NCBI GenBank assembly: GCA_002633025.1
Contig: NMRB01000902.1
Span: 137,593 to 201,592, forward strand
Length of the DNA: 64,000 nt
From: Notospermus geniculatus
Taxonomy: Eukaryota; Nemertea; Pilidiophora; Heteronemertea; Lineidae
Direction of reading: 5' to 3'
The notes under the pieces were generated by a model. It did no database searches. It was not told the origin of the DNA and saw nothing but the letters and a program-made list of their open reading frames with translations. A program made the position numbers and the translations under genes. Each line of letters starts with the position of its first letter. Position 1 is the stretch's first letter. Of this stretch, positions 43,475 through 53,232 are shown piece after piece.

Positions 43475-45001
43475 TACACCAGCAGTCGGCAAATCGACAC
43501 AAAGCCAGGAATGTGCGTTGCAAAACGACTCAAATTTTCGTTTTTCGGTCGTTATCAGTTTGCAATGCAGGTATAATTGTCACAGTCAGCATGGCTACAG
43601 AACTATCATCAATATAGGGTCACAATGCTCACTTTGCGCGTGATAGGCCTACATTTTTGTAATATAACAATTGCCGCAACTAGCATAGGAACAAGGGGGA
43701 AATGCCCCCAGACGTCAATGTGAAACGTGTTTTTCATGCAAATGTTGGCCGAAAACTGGCAAAAAGTGCAGTTTTGCCCCCCCCCCAAGCCAAATGTCCC
43801 CCAAGACTAAAAGCTAGCTAGGGCCCTGTATGCTCATACCCACAGCAAGGATGTAGTTACACATACAAAATAATGGATTCTTTCGTTACGTCTTCAAAAG
43901 TACACATGGCTACATAATATTTCCAACGCCTTCGATATGATATTAAAAGCCATATTTCGTGGGAATGCTATTAGTTCCTTCATGACAATTGACTTCGCTT
44001 TAGAGCCAGCCAGTTACAGTAGAAAAGTCGTCGTTAAAGTTCGTAATTTGCCCCGAGTCTTCTTGTCACGTTCGGGAAAGTAACCTCGGATAAAACTGCC
44101 AAAATAGCTGTCTGTGGTTCAAAACAACAACCTTTGATTTACGGGATGAAAAAAATGTATTACGACCCGGCAGAGTAGTATAAATGGTTTGAGGTGTTGA
44201 CCACACAGACTAAAAAAGATGGACGTTTTTCATGTCTGACTTTGAAGTATCAACTCGAACGTGCTTGGCTATCTGATTGGTTCATGTACGGTGGCTCTTA
44301 TGGAATATTTAGGCCAGAATAACCCTATTCTCGCGCAACCAGCCCCTCGGTCATACTCCGAGGTCGTCAGACCGAGGGTCTGGCACGGAACGCAATTCTC
44401 ATTGTAGCGACCTCATTTCGATGATTCGAAATGAGGTCAGCTTCGCTGATTGGCTAGTCACTACCAATGTATTATGCATGCATGCATGAAGTGCAGTGTA
44501 GTTGTGTTCTACGTCATCAGTTGTAGGTAGGTTGTCCGCCATGATGGTTTTACAACATTACAAGTCAAAGTAACCATATGGACCATATGGACCAAATTGG
44601 AAATTTATTGGAAACTAGCATGGTACCCGTCCTACGGACGGGTAGATGTGGCACAGGCAGCTAGGGGGCCACAAAATCATGTTGACGTCACTGTAGAAAA
44701 TCCCAAATGACGGGTGAATTTCTATTGATCATGTTGATACCAACCTAAAGATTAGTTGCAGAAGGGTCGGATTTTCCTACTCATGAACACCCCACGGAGG
44801 GCCCCAGCTGTCCATGCAAGAGGCATGGTGATTCTAGGCCCGCCAAGGACATGATCTGTCCTTGTGACTTGTTTATTGACATTGCAAATGACAGGAATTG
44901 CACTTAGCGAAATCATGGCCAAAAAGCCCAGGTCCAATAAACCAATAATGAACCACAGGCGGTCGTCTAGACGGGCGCCAGTTTACTGCGACACGCTGTA
45001 C
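43475..45001. other. Mostly unassigned; small hairpins
   Basis: Perfect-arm hairpins GACCTCATTTCG at 44409-44438 and TACCCGTCC at about 44624-44643. C run at about 43780. No gene supported. Confidence 0.4.
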
Positions 45002-45165
45002 AATAAAAAAACCACCCGAGTGTGATTTCCAAGTGTGCAGAACACATGAGTGATGGCCTTTGGCCGGGAAAATCCTGAGACCGCAGGTCGAGGGATTTTC
45101 CGGGCCAAAGGCCATCACGAGTGTGTTCTGCACACTTGGAAATTACACGAGGGTGGTTTTTTATT
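45002..45165. mobile_element. Hairpin MITE with AATAAAAAACCACCC ends
   Basis: Arms of about 70 bp: ACCACCCGAGTGTGATTTCC, AAGTGTGCAGAACACA, TGATGGCCTTTGGCC, around a 20-bp loop. 164 bp, almost a complete hairpin. Confidence 0.82.
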
Positions 45166-45299
45166 TATCATATACCCGAAAACGCCTTGTTTTTTCCATA
45201 ATAAACACAAGAAATGACCTAAAATACTCAACTGATGACACATTCTGTATCACCGCCCGTCCAAAACTTTGTGTTACTGCGCGAATGTTGACGGAGTGN

Positions 45300-45385
45300 A
45301 ATGACGTCAGTCATTCAGTGTAGACCGTTTCAACGTCACATTCCGTTGAGACATGACGACGTCATCACTGAATGACTGACGTCAC
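45300..45385. repeat. Short inverted repeat beside an N
   Basis: ATGACGTCAGTCATTCAGTG and its complement surround TTCAACGTCACATTCCGTTG, itself palindromic. The N at 45299 adjoins the left arm. Confidence 0.65.
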
Positions 45386-45810
45386 ACGTGTCGACGACGG
45401 GCTGATTTGTGACGTATGAGGAAGCTGATAAGGCCGACGCTGATTGGCGTCACCATGGGAACTTGTATCCCGTGACGTCACGGACGGGGGTTCCCAGCAC
45501 ACTAAACAGTGACGACGAAAGAAAATCCCCATAAAGTCAACCTTGGGATGCTTTTTCTCTGACGACAAATATATCATTTTACCGCGTGAACTACGGAGTA
45601 CCGTTTACAGCCAAGATATTTCGTGTAACTCGCACACATTGTGAGAAATCTGCTAACACAAATTCGCACTTTCCCTTTTATTGTATAGATTGCAAGAGTC
45701 TGGTGGCACGAGACTAGAATAACCCAATAAAAGAAGGCAATGTGGATATGAAAACCATGAAGTCGAAGAATAACCGAATCAAATAGCTCCAATTAAAATC
45801 ATTCTCCACG
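45386..45810. other. Unassigned stretch
   Basis: No recognised repeat or exon. Confidence 0.4.
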
Positions 45811-45842
45811 TAGGCCTACCTTTATGTGTTTTACACGTTTAA

Positions 45843-45982
45843 AGCTGCATTTAGCTGACACGCGGAATGCGGTATAGGGCCGCGGAATCCCCGGCGGAAG
45901 CGATTTGTTGTATGCGAAATGCATTGAACTTTCCGCTTACCGCGTTCCGCAATCCGCATACCGCGTGCAGCTAAATCCAGCT
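45843..45982. mobile_element. Class A MITE D3 in the minisatellite
   Basis: TAA on both sides; ends AGCTGCATTTAGCTGACACG and AGCTGGATTTAGCTGCACGC inward. Same family as 12240-12744. Confidence 0.86.
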
Positions 45983-45985
45983 TAA

Positions 45986-46124
45986 AGCGCGTTTAGCTGA
46001 CACGCGGAATGCGGATTGAGGAACGCGGAAGCGGAGAATGCAATGCATTTTCGTATACAACATACCGTTCCGCCGGGGATTCCGCATCCCTATACCGCAT
46101 TCCGGATGTCTGGTAAACGCCGCT
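45986..46124. mobile_element. Class A MITE D4, abutting D3
   Basis: Left TAA is shared with D3; right TTA. Ends AGCGCGTTTAGCTGACACGC and AGCGGCGTTTACCAGACATC inward. Inverted relative to D3. Confidence 0.85.
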
Positions 46125-46360
46125 TTATGCCTATTTTTTGTGCTTTGATACGTTTTAGGCCTACCTTTATGTGCTTTGATACGTTTTAGGCCTACTTTTA
46201 TGTGCTTTCCTAGGTTTTATGCCTACCTTTTATGTGCTTTGAAACGTTTTAGGAATACCTTTTATGTGCGTTGACACGTTTTAGGCCTACCTTTTATGTG
46301 CTTTGACACGTTTTAGGCCTTCCTTTATGTGCTTTGACACGTTTTGACCTTTAAATACAT

Positions 46361-46750
46361 ATCACCACTAGTGTCGGTGCTAGGTTTCCATCTTGAAAAG
46401 TAGTACGCGCGCGAAGTGAACAGAAGAAATTCTTCTGTTTGTGAAGTGGTCACCCCATCACTCGTTTTCTACGCTTACAATATAGATCGTTGAAGATAGG
46501 TGTATAAAAGTGATAGGCCCACAAACAACGGTGGAGTAGATACATGTATAATGTAATAATAAAGTTATTCTGTTTCATTTTCGATAAGATAAATGCTGTT
46601 TTCTGCAAATAATACCATTTTGAAAAAGAAGTTCGCGTCACGTGATAGACCAGCCCGCCGACGATGACGTCAGGATTTCAAGATTGCAGCATCGATGGCA
46701 GTGTTAAAATTTTCGTCCAATTATCAAAAAATTTCAACGCTGCGTGGAGT
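46361..46750 (-). repeat. Dispersed repeat V, copy 2
   Basis: Inverted partner of 18978-19393 (see there). It begins right after the minisatellite. Confidence 0.75.
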
Positions 46751-46859
46751 AGCGTCTTGGCATGAATTGGCGGTATCCAATCTCGTTCCCACAAAATTTG
46801 CACAGACATAATTAATCGATCATCTCAGTTCGCCAGTTCGCTGTTTATAGATGCCCGTT

Positions 46860-47180
46860 AAGATCACCTCGTTGCGAGACTCATCTTGGAATTGCTTTTG
46901 GGCCAGATGCCGATGTTGCACGAGTTGACAATGGAATTAATGAATTATATAAGCACAGTTCGGCCATGCCGGTGCTGATGTTCGATATTTTCTATTTAAG
47001 CGTTTTTGCATGTCACTGTACGGTTGCGTGATGTGGAATATTTCAAAGCCACAAACTGAGAGGTTTTACACAGCATGGAGGACATGTGTTAGGAGGGTCC
47101 TCCTGGGGATACCATATAGAACTCACAGTAATCTAGTTCATCATATAGTGGGTGAAATGAATATTGACAAGAATATATAA
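46860..47180 (+). pseudogene. LINE ORF2 remnant, C-terminal to the RT domain
   Basis: Two frames join: from 46882 HLGIAFGPDADVARVDNGIN and onward to about 46970, then, after a frameshift, FCMSLYGCVMWNIS with AWRTCVRRVLLGIPYRTHS, ending at TAA 47178-47180. The motif FCxSLYGCxxW followed by AWRxxxRxxLxxPYRTHS is characteristic of the region after the reverse transcriptase in CR1/L2/Rex-type non-LTR elements. The frameshift and missing RT core make it a dead fragment. Clade assignment is not possible from this piece. Confidence 0.78.
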
Positions 47181-47254
47181 GTACCAAGAATGTACAACTT
47201 AGTAATCAATCAAAAGGGTGGGCATTGTATACATTTGAGTATGAAATAAACATA

Positions 47255-47671
47255 TATCGGGTGTCCAAAAAAAAGTGAACCGCTTTTTGACAAGTATTTT
47301 CTGAGCGATAGATAAACCGAATTCATTGAAATTTTTCACAGAGTAACATCAGGTTACCATCAACACGTTTGCAAAATATCTAAGAGATCGGTCACACATT
47401 GCGCGAGTATTGTCAAATTCAAATCAGCATGTCCAAAAATCCAATATCAGAGCTAATGCAATGTGACCTTCATCATGTTCACGCAGATGTTGACATGCTG
47501 TTTTGAATTTGACAATGCTCGCATAATTTGCGACCGATCTCCTAGATATTTCGCGGACGTGTTGATGATACCCTAAGGTTACTCTGTGAAAAATTCCAAT
47601 GAATTCGGTTCATCTGTCGCTGAGAAAATACTTGTCAAAAAAGTGGTTCACTTTTTTTGGGACACCCGATA
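47255..47671. mobile_element. Tc1/mariner-like MITE MR, copy 2
   Basis: TA flanks; ends TATCGGGTGTCC and GGACACCCGATA; matches 26066-26480 throughout. It sits within an M-family element, whose remaining part begins at 47672. Confidence 0.88.
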
Positions 47672-47752
47672 TAATGGTGCGGCCGCTTTATCCGTAAATG
47701 TATTGTTGGGGGATATTACATATCGAGGGACATTAGATTCTATTACACCAGG
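47672..47752 (-). mobile_element. M-family element, end fragment
   Basis: TAATGGTGC, TTTATCCGTAAATGTATTGT, GGGGGAT and CATTAGATTCTATTACACC match the left end of 56841-57479 in reverse. Upstream it is cut by the MITE at 47255. Confidence 0.7.
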
Positions 47753-47878
47753 ATCCGGCAACTAGTTCACTGAGAAAGAGGAGTTCGCAGGGTTTGGGGC
47801 TACGGTTGGAAAAAAATATAGGAGGTATTGTAATGTTTCTAATGCAGTTATTAGATCGGAATTCGTTATGTGGCGTTA

Positions 47879-48243
47879 GTTTTTTTTCTCCTTCTTTTGA
47901 GAAAAGGATGAAGTCCCTTGTACCTATGTCAGATGTAAAACGGTCTGGAAAATGTCACAATTGACAATATAGACAACAGACAATTCGGATATCACACGCG
48001 AGTTGCGTTCGGTAGTTTTTGCCTTTTTTGCCTATTTTTCCTATTTATCTTATAGTTTGGGCAAATAATAATGACGGGTTTCTAAGGTGAATGACATAGC
48101 TTCCTACCGGACTCGAACCCACGGACCCTCGCATAAGTTTTCTTTTCCTTCTTTTGAGAAAACGATAAAGTCCCTTGTACCTATATGACACTGGATGTAC
48201 TTGTAAAACGGTCTGTAAAAAATGTCACAATAGATAATAGACT
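47879..48243. repeat. 100-bp direct repeats around a SINE fragment
   Basis: CTTCTTTTGAGAAAASGATR, AAGTCCCTTGTACCTAT and AAAACGGTCTG occur in order at 47890-47965 and again at 48148-48220. Between them, at 48073-48146, lies a minus-strand tRNA-derived SINE piece with B box GGTTCGAGTCC and GTGGGTTCGAGTCCGGTAGG. Confidence 0.7.
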
Positions 48244-48386
48244 TTAGACAATAGACATAGACAATAGATATCTTATAGTGTGGGTATTTAAAGCGATTCT
48301 TGGTTCGCTTTTGTAAGAGAACCTGAGGCTTGGCACGATGTAAAAATATAATAAGTCTACATACAACTGCGCTACATAACATGGAC

Positions 48387-48541
48387 CAATTATAAAAATG
48401 CGACGGAAACTTTGAGATCTGGACAATCGACTGTTGCGAAAAAGAAACATGGCACAATTATAAAAATTAGACGAAAACTTGGAGATCCGCCCCTTGCCAT
48501 CCTGGGATGGGACAATCGACTGTTGCGAAAAAATCATTTCG
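48387..48541 (+). repeat. Imperfect tandem duplication
   Basis: CAATTATAAAAAT, RGACGRAAACTT, GAGATC and GGACAATCGACTGTTGCGAA repeat at 48387-48446 and 48454-48541, the second with a 20-bp insertion. Confidence 0.65.
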
Positions 48542-48646
48542 TTAACGTCCACGCCTCGCAGTTCTGCAAATAAATCTTGTAGTCTCTGCCGATGTGGGCT
48601 GTTTTATCCGCAAATAATGACGTTAGGAAATATAGAAAGAAAGAGA

Positions 48647-48730
48647 GAGCACAAAAATCGACACACAAAATAGGAAGTCAACTTCCAAATTTTCGACCGC
48701 AACCGGGGTCTTCCTCAGGCACTTTTCAGG
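48647..48730 (-). mobile_element. Retroposon fragment P3
   Basis: Minus strand reads CCTGAGGAAGACCCCGGTTG, TCGAAAATTTGGAAGTTGAC, then GTGTGTCGATTTTTGTGCTC: the P-family order seen in P1. Target duplication not found. Confidence 0.65.
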
Positions 48731-48837
48731 CCGTGTCAAAAATTAAGGAAGAATACACATGTACATGTAGAGTCCAAGGAAATATAGAGGTTTTGTACAT
48801 GTAAGTCATGATCTGTAGTCTTGGTGATGTGATTTCG

Positions 48838-49498
48838 TGTCGTAGCTGAGAAGTACATTGAGCGGCGCTGCGGTCGTCGGGACGATCTAGAGTCGTATCT
48901 AGGAAAGACGTTGGGCGGCGCTGAAGTCGTCAGGATGATCTCGAGTCGTATCTAAGAAAGACGTTGGGCGGCGCTGAAGTCGCCGGCACGATCTCGAGTC
49001 GTAGCTGAGAAATACGTTGAGCGGCGCTGTAGCCGTCATGATGATCTGGAGTCGTAGCTGAGAAATACGTTGGGCGGGGCTCCAGTCGTCGGGACGATAT
49101 CGAGTCGTAGCTGAGAAATACGTTGAGCGTCGTAGATAAGAAAGGTGGTGCAGTCGTCGGGAGGATCTCGAATCGTAGCTAAGAAAGACGTTGGGCAGCG
49201 CTGCATTCGTCCTGATGATCTCGAGGGGTAGCTGAGAAATACGTTGAGCAGCGCTGCAGTCGTTGGGACGATCTCGATTCGTAGGGGAGAAATACGTTGG
49301 GCGGCGTTGCAGTCGTCGGCACGATCTCGATTCGTAGCGGACAAATAGGTTGAGCGGCGCTGCAGTCAACGTAGCTAAGAGAGACGTTGGGCGGCGCTGC
49401 AGTCGTCGGAATGGTCTCGACTCGTCGCTACGTTGAGCGGCGCTGCAGTCGCCCGGAGGATCTCGAATCGTAGCTAGGAAGACGTTGTGTGGCGATAG
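48838..49498 (+). repeat. Minisatellite, 53-bp unit, about 12 copies
   Basis: Unit boundaries at ACGTTG recur at 48908, 48961, 49014 and 49067, exactly 53 bp apart. Unit: GRGCGGCGCTGCAGTCGTCG, GGACGATCTCGA, GTCGTAGCTGAGAAATACGTT. 53 is not a multiple of three, yet minus-strand frames of 156 and 102 codons run through it because the unit lacks stops in those frames. Not a gene. Confidence 0.9.
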
Positions 49499-50009
49499 AA
49501 AAAAAGAAGAAGCGCACTTTTCATTTTAAGTTGCGAAAATCACAAGACACTCTTCTTAGTTTGTAACGTCTAGATCTATACATAATTTATATTTGAAAAA
49601 TAGTACATGTATATCTGTTGCGATTCCAGATTATCTTTATGACTACAGCGCCGCCCAACGTCTACTACAGGTACGACTGTTCAAACGTCTTTATTTTGTA
49701 ACAACGTTAACATTGTTAATTTTTCGCGGATATAACTGCCCATATGCCGATGGATCAAAAAGTGCTAACTTTTCAGCTTTTATCTTTGAGTAAAAGAATA
49801 AACATAATAGTGGGTATGCAGGTGATGTCACTTCCTGTTTAGCCCTTAGTTTATGCCGCCATATTGGATGGAAGGTCTATTAGAAATTACTGAGACCAAA
49901 GCAAAATATTTTGTTGACTACTTCTAAAATCATTCCAACTTTCTGGTATATGTACTGGAGAATAAAACCACATCTTATCCCATAAAATTTTGCATTTAAT
50001 ACTTGTTTA
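49499..50009. other. Unassigned stretch with one inverted minisatellite piece
   Basis: 49643-49668 (CAGCGCCGCCCAACGTCT) is the reverse complement of part of the 53-bp unit, about 150 bp past the array. Otherwise nothing recognised. Confidence 0.5.
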
Positions 50010-50239
50010 AAGTCTGGCTACATCTATCTTCGACCTAATGGAATGCGGAAGTCATGTAATGTGACAGAGCTTTGCGGTTTTTAATCATGCCTGTCGATCA
50101 TTTGTGGTCGTAACCCGATTGTTCGCGTTGTCCACCGGTCATTCAATAGTCGGGTGTGATTAAAGGTCCGTGGAAAATCCAACGATCAATTTCCTAGCTT
50201 CCGCATTCCATTAGGTCAAAGATAGATGTTGCCAGACTT
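50010..50239. mobile_element. TA-flanked MITE E, copy 3
   Basis: Ends AAGTCTGGCTACATCTATCT and AAGTCTGGCAACATCTATCT inward; TA both sides; full length 230 bp. Confidence 0.88.
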
Positions 50240-50259
50240 TATCAGGCGTGAAAATTAGC

Positions 50260-50476
50260 AATTCACATCTAATACATTTGTAATCATGCCTCTTCTCATC
50301 TGTCCATTATTTTTAAACATAATGTACTTTTATTTGTCTACCTCCATCTTATAATTCTGTTTATTTTACATGTGTTAGATATCGGTCTAAGAGCTTCATA
50401 GCTCAGGTTACTATGTATAATATACCGATGAAAATAAAGATTTATCTATCATGATATCTATCTATCTATCTAATGT
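50260..50476 (+). mobile_element. Likely LINE 3-prime end with ATCT tail
   Basis: AT-rich 3-prime sequence ends GATGAAAATAAAGATTTATC and a (TATC)n tail at about 50446-50472. The AATAAAG followed by tetranucleotide repeats is typical of RTE/CR1-like LINE ends. No coding part attached. Confidence 0.55.
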
Positions 50477-51046
50477 AAAGTTTCCCTCCAGACCCATGGC
50501 TAATTATGCATGAATGAGCTAATTTTGCAAGGATTATGACGTAGGTGCATAGCCTCTACAGTAGCCTGAAGCAGTTTTATAAACAGCAATTGATGAAACT
50601 TGGCAGGCAAGAAACTTGCAAAATGGAATGAAACATACATAAGAATGGTACTAAAAGCAATATAACCAGAGACTGTGTACTACGAAGTTGAAAATGACTG
50701 TGCCCCGTGTTACGTTCTTTTCAAACCAAACTTTGGTTCCTTCAGGCTAAAGTCGTCAAGAATAAATATATCTGCGCATAACTATATCGCTAATTGACTT
50801 GGGGTTACCGTTCATACAATCCACGCGAACAGCAGGCCATCGGCAATTTCGCTCCGTTTATCCGGTCCAATACGCGCACACAGGAGGTTGGTTCCATAAA
50901 TGTTTCCGAGTTAAATAGGATTTATTCTAAACTGAAATTCAATTGACTTTCAACTACTGCTTCCTCTGGTATAAGTACATTTCCTGCACCGCCATAGGCG
51001 GTGTTTGTCTGGGTAATTTTGTGATAACCCTCTGAGTGCTATAATG
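50477..51046. other. Unassigned stretch
   Basis: No recognised repeat or exon. Confidence 0.4.
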
Positions 51047-51891
51047 GAATGAAAAGGTCCATGAACCATGTGCTCACCTGGGTGAATATACCAGAAGAAC
51101 AAACGACAAGTGTCAAGTCAATATGTTCCAGGGAAACACCATACCAGGTTAGAACTTTCTTTGTGGTATTCTTCATATGCTATGAGCCAAAGCACATTTT
51201 TCAAGATGGACGACTGGCGGCCATATTTGAAGTGCAATAGAGCACAAATTTGGATATTCGTACCAGGTTACAACATTCTAGCCGCTCTTCTTTATGAGGT
51301 AGTGACTAAAGTCCCATTTTCATGATGGCCGACTGGCCACCATATTTGAAACCTAAAAACGTACAATTTCAGGGTCAAAACACTCTAGTTGCAGTAATTT
51401 ATAAAATATGGGCCAAAAGCTATTTTCAAAATGGCCCCCTGGCGGCCATGTTTGAGGAAGAATCGTGCCAAAAATTACTGAACGCATAGATGAGACCTAG
51501 ATGCATAATCATACCAAGTTAGAAGACTCTAGGTCAAATAGCTACGAAACTTGCCACCAAATGGCAAAATTTTGATCTTTGACCTCTTGACCTTGAAAAG
51601 TACGTCAAATCAAAAACCCGTTAGATATGTAATGTATCCTTATTAGATGTACATGTACCTATGATAAAAATTTGGAGGTGACCCAGTCAGTAGTTCAGGA
51701 GTTATTGTACTTTTTGTGTTTTCGGTTTTGGCCACCAAGTGGCCAAGCCAAGAATCGAATCTGACCGATACTTGGTGTCATAGGTCATCTGACCTGGGGG
51801 TATACAAGTACAAAGTTTCAGGTTAATAGCCCCAGCGGTTACGTGACGTGCCCTGTTAAGGACGACGGACGCTCACCAGGTGAGCTAAAAA
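51047..51891 (-). repeat. Dispersed repeat R1, copy 4
   Basis: Reverse orientation: TTTTTAGCTCACCTGGTGAG at the right end, CCCAGGTGAGCACATGGTTC with ATGGACC at the left end. Three GGCCGCCAGTCGTCCATCTT-type modules. 845 bp. Confidence 0.85.
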
Positions 51892-51909
51892 TGTGCCCAC
51901 AAAGTGCGA

Positions 51910-52087
51910 GGTGCGGTACATCTGCCAGTTTTTCTGTACGCCAGTGTTTTCCCTTATTGTTTGGGAAACGCTGGCAGATACGTCGACAAGTTTCCCTCTG
52001 TACCCCCTCTTGTCAAGTCGCAGCGTATTCCGTCAGATAATTAATAAGGGAACAATCACAGATGGGGACATTCAAAAGCGATCAACC
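51910..52087 (-). mobile_element. Family X, copy 8 (diverged)
   Basis: Minus strand starts GGTTGATCGCTTTTGAATGT, has CCCATCTGTGATTGTTCCC and GACGGAATACGCTGCGACTT, and ends CATCTGCC-GT-rich then CGCACC. Closest to copy 5. Only 18 bp from the end of R1 copy 4. Confidence 0.7.
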
Positions 52088-52225
52088 AAACAATTCGTTT
52101 GCCCGACATTGTTTCTAGGCTATTTCATTCACCGCATTTTCCATGAAAGAGGCGTCTTCATTTTGTTAATGATAACAATGCACTGCACTTTCTACTGATA
52201 CATTATCAGAGCCGCTTTACATTAA

Positions 52226-52448
52226 AGCCCGTGTCACACTGTCCCGAAGTTGACACCCGATGGCCATGCGAATTATGGAAACTTTTGGAAATCTTACTGA
52301 TAAATGCCAGCCTGAAGAAGACCCCGGTTGGGATTTGCAATTTGCAAGATTCTGGAAGTTGACTTTGGGGCCATCTTCACGCGGAATTCAAAATTCCATA
52401 TTCGTGTGGCCATCGGGTGTCTAATTTCGGGACAGTGTGACACGGGCT
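52226..52448. mobile_element. Class A MITE containing retroposon P4
   Basis: TAA both sides; both ends AGCCCGTGTCACACTGTCCC. Arms include ACACCCGATGGCC. The centre (about 52300-52370) holds CCAGCCTGAAGAAGACCCCG and GGAAGTTGACTTT, a P-family piece inserted or captured within the hairpin loop. Confidence 0.87.
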
Positions 52449-52764
52449 TAAAGGGAATTAGTCGTGGCGGTCAAAAATGACACTAAGAATAATTCGTGTC
52501 CCACCGTGGTCGGTATTGCCACAGACCAAATTAGTGATTTTTCTCGGCCAGCTTAAAGCGAATCGACAGCCGTTTTGTAAACAGAAGGATGATGTTTGTA
52601 AACATTGCCCTCACAGCCAATCAGAATGCAGGAAATGAGTGTTTGTAAACAAAGATTCGTCCCCTTTTGCATTCAATTTTTTTGGCTGACAAATCGCTTT
52701 AAATGTAGCAACTGGATTATATACATGTAGCTTTCAGAATGTCCGAATCGTGAGTGCAAACTAA
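52449..52764. other. Unassigned stretch
   Basis: No recognised element; moderately conserved-looking AGCTTAAAGCGAAT and GGCTGACAAATCGCTTTAAA could be decayed class A ends. Confidence 0.35.
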
Positions 52765-52913
52765 AGCGGGTGATCCACTGTTGCGATTTTGGCTTGAGAC
52801 GGGGTTGCGTTCCCTTGCGGTTACCTTATATGGTAATCGGAAGTCCTTATAAGGTAACCGCAAGGGAACGCAACCCCGTCTTAAGCTAAAATCGCAACAG
52901 TGGATCAACCGCT
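52765..52913. mobile_element. Class A MITE, nearly complete hairpin
   Basis: TAA both sides; ends AGCGGKTGATCCACTGTTGC; arms of about 70 bp through GACGGGGTTGCGTTCCCTTG and GGTTACCTTATA. Confidence 0.9.
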
Positions 52914-53002
52914 TAACAGGTGCGTGATGACATTGATCATATTGGAAAGGGCGTTAATCTTGTTTACCTTCCTATCGGAAAAAGTATGAATATACAGTGT
53001 AA

Positions 53003-53232
53003 ATTTTGTACACGTATCATTTAGCCAATCAGAAAGTGTGTTCCGGCGACGTCGGTTAAACCTGATATGATGGCTTGTGATTAGATCCCTCGTCAAACAG
53101 CGCCGTCTATTGATTATCCTTCAGTTTCGGCGCCTATCATGCCAGTGTTTAGTGGGTCTTTAACTATGGCCAACCTTGGAGGAATTATACTGAATTCCTC
53201 CAAGGGCCAACTAAACACTGGGGACGAGTGTA
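53003..53232 (+). repeat. Third partial copy (C) of the duplicated block
   Basis: GTACACGTATC, TTAGCCAATCAGAAAGTGTG, GGATCC-like ATTAGATCCCTCGTCAAAC, CAGTGTTTAGTGGGTCT and AACACTGGGGACGAGTGTA match 6541-6735 and 9012-9195. It shows the site uninterrupted (ATCATTTAGCC) where B has two MITEs. Confidence 0.8.
53175..53204. repeat. 30-bp hairpin insertion with 7-bp flanking duplication
   Basis: CTTGGAGGAATT and its complement form a hairpin around six bases, flanked on both sides by GGCCAAC (53168-53174 and 53205-53211). Block copies A and B have a single GGCCAAC or GACTAAC here, so this is an insertion specific to C. Confidence 0.8.

Larger units (their letters stand above)
45811..46352 (+). 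repeat. Minisatellite, 31-33 bp unit, split by two MITEs
   Basis: Unit GTGCTTTGACACGTTTTAGG then CCTACCTTTTAT; about seven units at 46128-46352 and one at 45811-45842. The two class A MITEs between them occupy a TTA inside the unit, so the array was continuous before they arrived. Confidence 0.85.

Noticed and set aside
48899-49369. 156-codon minus-strand frame
   Set aside because: It is the 53-bp minisatellite read through without stops; overlapping frames exist in the same array.
48838-49498. CRISPR array
   Set aside because: The 53-bp units are contiguous tandem repeats without unique spacers, in animal-type DNA.
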